Source: Sporobacter sp963675425 (lineage in GTDB: Bacteria; Bacillota; Clostridia; Oscillospirales; Oscillospiraceae). Taken from it: a DNA stretch of 64,000 nt. Made by a program: the position numbers and the translations under genes. The stretch's first letter is position 1, and each line of letters begins with the position of its first letter. The notes beneath the pieces are model-generated. The model saw only the letters and a program-made list of their open reading frames with translations, was not told the origin of the DNA and made no database searches. The stretch spans positions 4,340,001-4,404,000 of the forward strand of contig OY776214.1 of the NCBI GenBank assembly GCA_963675425.1. Direction: 5' to 3'. This document shows, piece after piece, positions 8,866 to 15,648 of this stretch.

Positions 8866-9444
8866 ATCAATACCTCCAAAACATCAGAATCAACCGGGCT
8901 AAATGTTGAATGCTTCGTTTCAGATAACAATAACACTGCTTGGTTTTTCATTGAGAGCGAGATTGTCATTACCATTTTTTGGTTTGCAGTAGATTATATC
9001 ATGGTCATCTTTTATATATAATCGCATTTTACAATTTTAGTTAAATATTTTACAATTTCTAAATTATCGTCAAAGAAACCGGACAAATTTTTATAAATTG
9101 CATAACGGCCTGCCAGCGCTACCTCAGGCGGCTTGTATATCATCCGTCCTTTATCCTTCAAGCCGCCTCAGCACAAAACTGCATTATTACATATGCAATT
9201 AGTATTAAAAATGCATTTTATTACACATTTATAATACTAATTGCATATCTTACAAGCACAGCTATTTCTTGCTCATTTTGCTTATTCCGGAACGCTTTCA
9301 TTAACATACGAGCGCTCATTTAATATAGTTGCTAAACGAAAAACATATATTTTTGAGGTATTTCTCTTTAAATCAAATTAAAAATCCGATAAAATAAAAC
9401 TATCAAAAATACGGGCCGCGGCCCGCTTAAATAAGAGATGTGAG
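8866..9444. other. Long AT-rich intergenic region between divergent genes
   Basis: No gene was found in this 579-bp stretch. It holds the LysR promoter side, a 10-bp inverted repeat AGGCGGCTTG/CAAGCCGCCT (9126-9135 and 9159-9168) and a perfect 17-bp inverted repeat (listed separately). Near the acyltransferase start there is AT-rich promoter-like DNA. Confidence 0.6.
9191..9248. repeat. Perfect 17-bp inverted repeat
   Basis: ATATGCAATTAGTATTA (9191-9207) recurs as its exact reverse complement at 9232-9248, with a 24-nt AT-rich spacer. There is no GC clamp or T-run, so it is not a normal terminator. It could be an operator for a dimeric protein or a cruciform-forming site upstream of the acyltransferase. 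Confidence 0.8.
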
Positions 9445-11466
9445 ATGACAGATACACCCATTCAAAAACATACTTATATGCCCGGGCTTGACGGCCTTCG
9501 GGCGTTAGCTGTCTTCGCGGTAATCGCGTATCATTTAAATCTGCCATTTGCGCCGGGCGGCTTTCTGGGCGTGACGTTGTTTTTTGTACTTTCAGGCTAT
9601 CTCATCACAGACCTGCTTTTATCGGAATATCGGCAGACCGGAAAGATTAATTTCAAGAGCTTCTTCGCCCGGCGGGCCAAACGGCTCTTGCCGAGCGTCT
9701 TATTCCTGCTTATATGCCTGTCGGCTTACGTTTCGGTGTTTCATCCAGAGCTTTTGACAAATTTCAAGTCAGAACTGCTGCCGGCCGCGCTTTTTTTCAG
9801 CAACTGGTGGTATATCCTCACCGACGTACCGTACTTTGGCTCGTATGCTACGCCCAATCTTTTAACACACTTTTGGTCGCTGGCCGTAGAGGTGCAGTTT
9901 TATGTTGTCTGGCCCGCACTGCTACTCCTCGGCCATCGGTTTATTAAAACGAAGTGGATTCTTGCCGCAATAACAGCCGCGATGGCCGTTTTGTCGGCTA
10001 TGCTAATGGCCATCCTCTTCCAGCCGGGAACCGACCCCAGCCGCGTCTATTACGGCACGGATACGCGCGCTTATTCGTTGCTGCTCGGCGCGTTTTTAGC
10101 ATTCATCTATCCAAGCGCCAAAATGGCGCAGCCGAAACAGAATAGGACCCATCGAATTATCACTGAAACCGTCGGCTTTTGCTCTCTGGCGGCTGTTTTA
10201 TTTATGACGCATTACATAACGCAATCCGATAACTTCCTCTATTTTGGGGGCATGTTCGTTTTCTCCGCCGTATCGGCACTTCTGATTGCCGCTGCCGTCA
10301 GTCCCTCGTCGCTCGTCAGTAAAGTCTTCAGCTGGCGGCCACTGCGATTTATCGGCCAGATCTCCTATGGCGTATACCTCTGGCATTTTCCCATCATCGT
10401 GCTGTCTAACGCGCTTGTCCCGCGGACGCGAATCCATGTCGGTTTAACCGCCCTGCAGATCACAGCCTCCATCCTTCTGGCGGCCGCATCTTATTACTTT
10501 ATTGAAAACCCCATCCGCCGCAGCACAATCATCACAACGCTCAGGAACAAAAATCTCAAAACCTTCTGCACGAACTGCCTGCGCTCGACGTGGCGGACGA
10601 AGTCGGCTGTGCTCCTGATCTTCACTTTTATGATCATCTCAACCGTTGGCTTCCTCAGCCCCCAGTCTGTTTCGGCCTCGGCTGATACCGGGCTGATGGC
10701 GCTGCCTTCGGAGCTGGTCATCAATCCGTCCGAAGCCCCCGTAACGCCGACTGAATCATCGGACGTCGGACCATCACCGGACGGCCCAACACCAACGCCG
10801 CCGGGAGTCAGTCCTCGCCCCGAGCCGGCCGATATCACCCCGCCGGCCGTTTCATCTGCCGTCGTATCATCGGACACCGAAAACAACATTAACCCGTCAG
10901 ACACGTCCGGCACGGCAGACCCGTCCGACAGCACCGAGAACGGCTCGGCGGATGAGCTAAAGCCCTGCAGCCTGAACGTGACGCTCATCGGCGACTCCGT
11001 CGGGATTGACATTGCGCCGTACCTGCAGGCATATTTCCCCAATATCTATGTCGACGCGAAAGTATCCCGGCAGTTTTCCGCGGCAAAAAGCATCGCGCAG
11101 GAGCTTATGGCCGCCGGCAAACTGGGGCCTGTCGTCGTTATTGAACTCGGTACAAACGGCATGATCAGCGAATCTCACATGCGCGCCCTTCTTGATTTAC
11201 TGGGCCCGGAAAGAAAGGTTGTGTTTGTCAATATTCAGGTGCCCAGAACCTGGTGTGAGGGCAATAACGAAATGCTCAAAACAGTCTGCGCCGATTACGA
11301 CAACACCATCATCGCCGACTGGTACAGCGCAAGCATTGATCAAAACGATTATTTTTACAGCGACGACGTCCATCCAAACGAAGTCGGCTCCCCTGTTCTG
11401 GCCAAGCTGATTCATCATGCGATTTTTGAAATTCAGCTGAATATGCCGTACATATCGCTTGACTGA
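9445..11466 (+). CDS. OatA-like peptidoglycan/cell-wall O-acetyltransferase with SGNH domain
   Basis: Membrane acyltransferase that probably transfers acetyl groups across the membrane to an extracellular polymer, most likely peptidoglycan. Residues 10-360 form the multi-pass acyltransferase-3 domain. It opens with GLDGLRALAVFAVIAYH (catalytic-type His30) and contains the RRAKRLLP loop. Another membrane segment is near 385-402, followed by a Pro/Ser/Thr-rich linker (about 410-505). An extracellular SGNH domain has GDS (516-518), GTN (569-571) and DDVH (D641, H643), so all catalytic blocks are present. The 673-residue length matches OatA-type enzymes. Its SGNH domain is closely related to that of the next gene. 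It is monocistronic-looking, with a long AT-rich upstream region. The acceptor polymer is not proven. Confidence 0.88.
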   Translation: MTDTPIQKHTYMPGLDGLRALAVFAVIAYHLNLPFAPGGFLGVTLFFVLSGYLITDLLLSEYRQTGKINFKSFFARRAKRLLPSVLFLLICLSAYVSVFHPELLTNFKSELLPAALFFSNWWYILTDVPYFGSYATPNLLTHFWSLAVEVQFYVVWPALLLLGHRFIKTKWILAAITAAMAVLSAMLMAILFQPGTDPSRVYYGTDTRAYSLLLGAFLAFIYPSAKMAQPKQNRTHRIITETVGFCSLAAVLFMTHYITQSDNFLYFGGMFVFSAVSALLIAAAVSPSSLVSKVFSWRPLRFIGQISYGVYLWHFPIIVLSNALVPRTRIHVGLTALQITASILLAAASYYFIENPIRRSTIITTLRNKNLKTFCTNCLRSTWRTKSAVLLIFTFMIISTVGFLSPQSVSASADTGLMALPSELVINPSEAPVTPTESSDVGPSPDGPTPTPPGVSPRPEPADITPPAVSSAVVSSDTENNINPSDTSGTADPSDSTENGSADELKPCSLNVTLIGDSVGIDIAPYLQAYFPNIYVDAKVSRQFSAAKSIAQELMAAGKLGPVVVIELGTNGMISESHMRALLDLLGPERKVVFVNIQVPRTWCEGNNEMLKTVCADYDNTIIADWYSASIDQNDYFYSDDVHPNEVGSPVLAKLIHHAIFEIQLNMPYISLD

Positions 11467-11659
11467 ACAGCAGCGCCCTTTTTGCGCTCAGCCGGTAAAT
11501 CGCTTATAATCTCCAAGTCTCCGACAGTATTTTCCATATTTTATTTGTTTTAAGTGCTAATATTTGGTATAATCCGCCCTGAGGCACTCAATAATTCAAA
11601 TAAATAACTATACCGCCGATGGTATGCGTTACAAAGCGGTATAGACGGAGGTTATAGCC

Positions 11660-12673
11660 TTGAAACTCGTTAAACAACTCATTTACATTCTGGTTGCCGC
11701 GGTTCTTCTCGGGTCCATCATTATTCTGCCGTCATCCGCCGAAATGGCGGAGGCTACGCCGTCACAGTCGCCGGTATATATTAACGGTACGCAGCAGCGC
11801 CTCGACGCTTACTTTATTAACGGCCATAACTATCTTAAAATACGCGACATCGCCTATGCGTTTCGCGGGACAAGCAAGCAGTTCCAGATTGCTTACAATG
11901 AGCGGACAAAACAGATTGATCTGACATCTCATACGAGCTATACAACCATCGGGTTTGAAATGGCAGCATCCAATCTCAAGCGTCTTTCCGCGGCAACGAC
12001 GGATTCAAACGTTTACCTCGACGGAAAGCCGCTGGCTTTAAAGGCATACTTCATTAACGGATCCAATTACGTAAAGCTTCGAGACCTGGCCGCCGCCATC
12101 GACTTCGGTGTCACCTACGTGCCCCTCACCCGCGCCATCGAAATCGATACCTCGGTTGGTTATACGCCGGACAAGCCGGCGCCAATTTCGGCCTCCGAGC
12201 TGAGCGTGACACTCATCGGCGATTCCATCGGCGTCACGATGGCGCCATATCTTAAATCCTACTACCCCAAGCTCAATGCCGACGCGAAGGTCTCCCGGCA
12301 GTTTTCAGAAGGACTCGGCGTCGCCCGGAATATTCTTCAGGCAGGCAATATGGGCCAGGTCGTTGTCATTGAGCTGGGCGCGAACGGCGAGATCCGGGAG
12401 TCTCAGCTACGCGAAATGATCGAGATGATGGGCAGCAGCCGAAAGCTCATTTTTGTCAACGTTCAGGTGCCCCGCGCCTGGTGCGAAAGTGACAACGCCG
12501 TCCTTGCACGGGTAACAGCAGAATACCCCAACGCCGTTATCGCCGACTGGTATGGCGCCAGCATCAATACAGCCGTATATTTCTGTAACGACGGCGTACA
12601 TCCCACAAGCGCCGGCGCGGCCGCCATGGCGAAAATGATTGCCGACAAAATTGCGGAGATCGCGGCGGGCTGA
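11660..12673 (+). CDS. Secreted SGNH hydrolase with two copper-amine-oxidase-N-like 'stalk' repeats
   Basis: Probable cell-surface esterase or acetyltransferase partner. A signal peptide or membrane anchor occupies residues 1-28. Two related stalk repeats follow (about 37-95 and 116-163), each with the pattern xYxNGxxxxLxAYFINGxNYxKxRDxA, a fold common in clostridial surface proteins. The SGNH domain (about 181-335) has GDS (187-189), GAN (240-242) and DGVH (D311, H314). It resembles the C-terminal domain of the upstream OatA-like protein along its whole length, including VSRQFS and the VNVQVPRAWCE block. The start is TTG at 11660 with GGAGG 8 nt upstream. The last 20 codons and the DNA after them are duplicated beyond the AraC gene. 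Confidence 0.8.
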   Translation: MKLVKQLIYILVAAVLLGSIIILPSSAEMAEATPSQSPVYINGTQQRLDAYFINGHNYLKIRDIAYAFRGTSKQFQIAYNERTKQIDLTSHTSYTTIGFEMAASNLKRLSAATTDSNVYLDGKPLALKAYFINGSNYVKLRDLAAAIDFGVTYVPLTRAIEIDTSVGYTPDKPAPISASELSVTLIGDSIGVTMAPYLKSYYPKLNADAKVSRQFSEGLGVARNILQAGNMGQVVVIELGANGEIRESQLREMIEMMGSSRKLIFVNVQVPRAWCESDNAVLARVTAEYPNAVIADWYGASINTAVYFCNDGVHPTSAGAAAMAKMIADKIAEIAAG

Positions 12674-12725
12674 CGATAATTTAATGCTTATGTTTTAAAA
12701 TAGCAGCAGAAAAAAAGAGCGCCGG
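12612..12725 (+). repeat. Direct repeat, copy A (3' end of SGNH gene)
   Basis: 114 bp covering the last codons of the SGNH gene, its stop and the DNA to GAGCGCCGG. It is repeated at 13874-13988 with only a few differences (one substitution near the stop codon and small A/T indels). After copy A the sequence diverges into the AraC-gene segment. Confidence 0.9.
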
Positions 12726-12748
12726 CTAGTCGGGCACTCCCATGTGTT

Positions 12749-12784
12749 AAAAAAGGCTATGTGTGAAAGCACGTAGCCTTTTTT
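12749..12784 (+). terminator. Bidirectional terminator before the AraC gene
   Basis: AAAAAAGGCTATGTG, a 6-nt loop, then CACGTAGCCTTTTTT: a 15-bp stem with one G-T pair and runs of A and T on either side. It replaces the original SGNH terminator, which now follows copy B of the direct repeat. Confidence 0.85.
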
Positions 12785-12923
12785 CAAATTTTTAGTATAA
12801 TGGACGTATATTTAAGAATTGGATACCAATCAAGGGATAAACGGGTTGCCATGATAATATGGTGCATGAAATGCAAGGTGCTTAATTAACATTTAAGGTA
12901 TCATACTTTCGAGAGGAGGGAAA

Positions 12924-13781
12924 ATGATGGATTGGCTTGATAAAATGAATAACGCTATGGATTATATTGAAGCAAATTTAGCGGAAAAGATATCGTATGA
13001 TCAGATTGCTCGCTTGGCATGCTGTTCAAAATATCATTTTCAGCGGTTGTTTCCATTCATCACTGGTATATCCTTATCAGAATATATTCGACGCAGAAGA
13101 CTAACCTTAGCTGCTTATGAACTGCAAACCACGAATACAAAAGTGATAGATATTGCATTAAAGTATGGCTATGATTCGCCAGAAGCGTTTTCACGGGCGT
13201 TTAAAATTCTACACGGGATAATGCCAACATCAGCGCGCAATATTGGCGTTTCTCTAAAAGCCTATCCTCATATGACCTTCCAAATTTCAATCAAAGGGGA
13301 TTTAGCGATGAAATACCGCATTGAGCAAAGAGAAGCTTTTGAGGTCTTTGGCATTTGCTCAGAAATCAGCACCGACCGAGAAGAAGCCTTTGAACAAGTT
13401 CCGCAGTTTTTTAAGCAATGTGATGAGGATGGTACCACAAATGAACTGAACGAGCTTATAGGACGATTTCATGACAGCTATACGATTTCGGCGTTGTACG
13501 ACTACAAGGAGACTTCATTCAAATACATGTTGTGCAATTATTTACCCAAAGGCTTAGCGATACCCCCGAAGTTTCAAACGCTCACCGTTCCCGTATCGAC
13601 ATGGGCAATCTTTGATGTGCCTGAATGTGAGATGCAGGACATATGGGTACGGATCTGGACGGAGTGGTTTCCGTCCTCTGTGTACGAAATGGATGAGGGT
13701 GTACAGTTTGAAATGTACTATGGTTTGGCAAAACACGAGAATGCCTTTGGGGAAATATGGGTTCCAGTTAGAACGAAATAA
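12924..13781 (+). CDS. AraC-family regulator with GyrI-like effector-binding domain
   Basis: Transcription regulator. Two helix-turn-helix motifs lie in residues 8-105 (ISYDQIARLACCSKYHFQRLF and VIDIALKYGYDSPEAFSRAF). A C-terminal GyrI/Rob-type small-molecule domain follows (about 125-285), as in regulators that sense drugs or lipophilic compounds. The start is ATG at 12924 behind AGGAGGG; a second ATG three bases later is equally possible. A TATAAT box is at 12795. Its base composition is visibly AT-richer than its neighbours, and it lies between two 114-bp direct repeats, so it looks like a recent insertion. No target gene is adjacent. Confidence 0.9.
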   Translation: MMDWLDKMNNAMDYIEANLAEKISYDQIARLACCSKYHFQRLFPFITGISLSEYIRRRRLTLAAYELQTTNTKVIDIALKYGYDSPEAFSRAFKILHGIMPTSARNIGVSLKAYPHMTFQISIKGDLAMKYRIEQREAFEVFGICSEISTDREEAFEQVPQFFKQCDEDGTTNELNELIGRFHDSYTISALYDYKETSFKYMLCNYLPKGLAIPPKFQTLTVPVSTWAIFDVPECEMQDIWVRIWTEWFPSSVYEMDEGVQFEMYYGLAKHENAFGEIWVPVRTK

Positions 13782-13873
13782 TACATTGCCCATTACTATA
13801 ACAGGGCAAATTGTCCGGGTTTAAATCCAGGCTTATTTTAAAAGCATCCGGCTTGTGGGGTGTCGTGAAACAA

Positions 13874-13988
13874 CCGGCGCGGCCGCCATGGCGAAAATGA
13901 TTGCCGACAAAATTGCGGAGATCGCGGCGAGCTGACGATAATTTAATGCTTATGTTTAAATAACAGCAGCAGAAAAAAAGAGCGCCGG
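13874..13988 (+). repeat. Direct repeat, copy B (displaced SGNH gene tail)
   Basis: About 115 bp nearly identical to 12612-12725. It contains a stranded fragment of the SGNH coding end, its stop codon and downstream DNA. It is followed by a GCCG/CGGC hairpin with TTTTTT that probably was the original SGNH terminator. It marks the right end of the AraC segment. Confidence 0.9.
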
Positions 13989-14039
13989 GAGCGGCTTTTT
14001 TAACAGCAAGGCGGCCATCCAATGGATGACCGCCTTTTT
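13982..14039. terminator. Double terminator between SGNH-repeat copy B and the NlpC/P60 gene
   Basis: Two hairpins. GCCGGGAGCGGC with T- and A-runs on both sides (13982-14001) can work in either direction. AAGGCGGCCATCC/GGATGACCGCCTT (14008-14033) followed by TTTTT works on the plus strand. They separate the convergent units. Confidence 0.75.
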
Positions 14040-14069
14040 ATCCTGATTAATGTATGTTTTCGCGTCCGG

Positions 14070-15341
14070 CTAGGAGACGATGCGCCGGGCGCCCCAGTAG
14101 TGCGACGAATAATAGGACGACGACAGGCTCGATATTTTAACAACATCACCCGTATGCGGTGCGTGGATAAACTGACCGCTGCCGACATAAATCCCGACGT
14201 GACCTATGTATTTACCGCCGGACGAACTGCTGAAAAAGATCAGGTCTCCCGGCTGAAGCGACGATGACGACACCGTAACGCCGTTGTACGACTGGGCTGT
14301 AGCCGTACGGTTGACAGAATAGCCAAAGTGCCTGTAGCAATAATAGACAAGGCCGGAGCAGTCAAAGCCTGACGGCGATGTGCCGCCATAGACATATTTA
14401 ATACCGAGAAATTGCTTGGCATAATCAACGATTTCCTGTCCGGATGCCGTTCCGCCCGAGTCTCCATACCAGCTGCTGTTGCCGCCGCCGGACGAGCTGT
14501 TGGCAGCCGCTGCTGCGGCGGCTGCCGCCGCGGCCTGCTCGGCCCGGATACGCTCCTGCTCAGCCAACTGCGCTTCCATATTACTGATTTTATTGTTTAG
14601 GGACGACTGAAGCGCTTTGACAGAGGTTAACTGACTTTCATATTCCGCCGAATCGGCCGACAGGCTATCCAAAATGGCCGCGGCTTCCTCCTGCTGGTCT
14701 GCCAGATCGACCTGCTTTTCTTGATAAGCAGCAAACACGTTTTCCTGCTCGGCCATCTCGGCTTCCATGTCGGCTTTCGCGCTTTGAACCTGGACCTTGG
14801 CTTCACGCACATCGTCGACGAGGCCCTTATCAAACTCCATGATTTCACTCATGTCGTTGATTCGGGTTAAAAGATCGTCAAAGCTAGCCGCGCCGAGGAT
14901 GATTGTTATGTATGAAAGGCTCCCGTATTCCTCCATAACGCGGATGCGCTTTTTATAAGTCTCCAGAAGCTGCTGTTCCCTAATGGTATCATTGTTCAGT
15001 TCATTTTCCATCTCGGCGATGGTATTCGTGTAAAACACGATCTGCTCAGACAGGTTTTCCAGCTCTGAATTGGTCACATTGAGCTTGGCGTTAAGTACGG
15101 CAAGCCTTGCGGACTGTGAGGCGACCTGACCGCTCAGCTCATCAGCCTGTGCCTGTATGTCGGCCCGCTGGTCGGCGAGTTGTGACTGCTGCTTCTTCAG
15201 CGCGTCAATCTGTGCCTGATTGACAGCCTCGGCCGGAGGCATGCCCCATAGCGCAAAAAACACATTCAGCGCAATCGCCAATGTCAGGAACACCGCTAAA
15301 ATGGACTTATTCCTTTTTGAGGAAATAAAAGACATAATCAT
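14070..15341 (-). CDS. Secreted NlpC/P60 peptidoglycan endopeptidase with PcsB-like coiled coil
   Basis: Exported cell-wall hydrolase that likely cuts peptide stems during growth or division. A signal peptide (about residues 8-39, ending near AEA) is followed by a long coiled coil (about 42-268) of the PcsB N-terminal type. An Ala/Ser/Gly linker follows, then the NlpC/P60 domain (about 300-423) with C328 in FDCSGLVY, H381 in GHVGIYVG and H393 as catalytic residues. A second ATG at 15335 has slightly better ribosome-site spacing. The coiled coil is related to that of the M23 protein at 54330-55538, with a shared RIRxMEExG...LLTR...EIM segment. Such coiled coils usually keep the enzyme inactive until FtsEX or a similar partner acts on it. 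Confidence 0.92.
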   Translation of the reverse strand: MIMSFISSKRNKSILAVFLTLAIALNVFFALWGMPPAEAVNQAQIDALKKQQSQLADQRADIQAQADELSGQVASQSARLAVLNAKLNVTNSELENLSEQIVFYTNTIAEMENELNNDTIREQQLLETYKKRIRVMEEYGSLSYITIILGAASFDDLLTRINDMSEIMEFDKGLVDDVREAKVQVQSAKADMEAEMAEQENVFAAYQEKQVDLADQQEEAAAILDSLSADSAEYESQLTSVKALQSSLNNKISNMEAQLAEQERIRAEQAAAAAAAAAAANSSSGGGNSSWYGDSGGTASGQEIVDYAKQFLGIKYVYGGTSPSGFDCSGLVYYCYRHFGYSVNRTATAQSYNGVTVSSSSLQPGDLIFFSSSSGGKYIGHVGIYVGSGQFIHAPHTGDVVKISSLSSSYYSSHYWGARRIVS

Positions 15342-15350
15342 TCACCAAAT

Positions 15351-15398
15351 TGTAACAAAATGTTACAGCCATTATATCATATTGATGTCGTTTTGCAA
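15351..15398 (-). promoter_or_regulatory. Promoter and TGTAACA palindrome of the NlpC/P60 gene
   Basis: On the minus strand TTGCAA (15398-15393) and TATAAT (15376-15371) are 16 nt apart. The perfect palindrome TGTAACA-AAA-TGTTACA lies at 15351-15367, at or just after the transcription start. The half-sites resemble TGTWAH of WalR boxes, but the spacing is 4 rather than 5 nt. Confidence 0.6.
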
Positions 15399-15542
15399 TA
15401 CAATTAAGCTAATTTTGTTATTTTTCGCCTCAAGTGGTTTTAATAACATGCCCCGAGACTGAATCGCCTTTATTAAGCGCCGTTCGTTTTATCATTATTA
15501 TAGATAATATTTGGCTTTAATAAAAATAGCGGCGTGTATTTT

Positions 15543-15590
15543 GTACAACATATTGACTTCACCACAAAATGTGTATACAATATGTAGTAC
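15543..15590 (+). promoter_or_regulatory. Ribonucleotide reductase promoter with two NrdR-like boxes
   Basis: TTGACT (15553-15558) and TACAAT (15576-15581) with 17-nt spacing form the promoter. Two 16-nt boxes starting at 15543 and 15575 match the NrdR consensus ACACWATATATWGTGT at about 11 and 12 positions. They are 32 bp apart start to start, the three-turn spacing typical of NrdR. Together they form a near-perfect 15-bp inverted repeat. Confidence 0.7.
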
Positions 15591-15648
15591 AACAGTCGGC
15601 ATCTAAAGACAGATGCCTGTGGATATACAGAATACGGAGGCCATGGCT

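Noticed and set aside
12612..13988. Possible insertion sequence between the direct repeats
   Set aside because: No transposase or integrase frame and no terminal inverted repeats; only the AraC gene is present, so it is described as an island between repeats.
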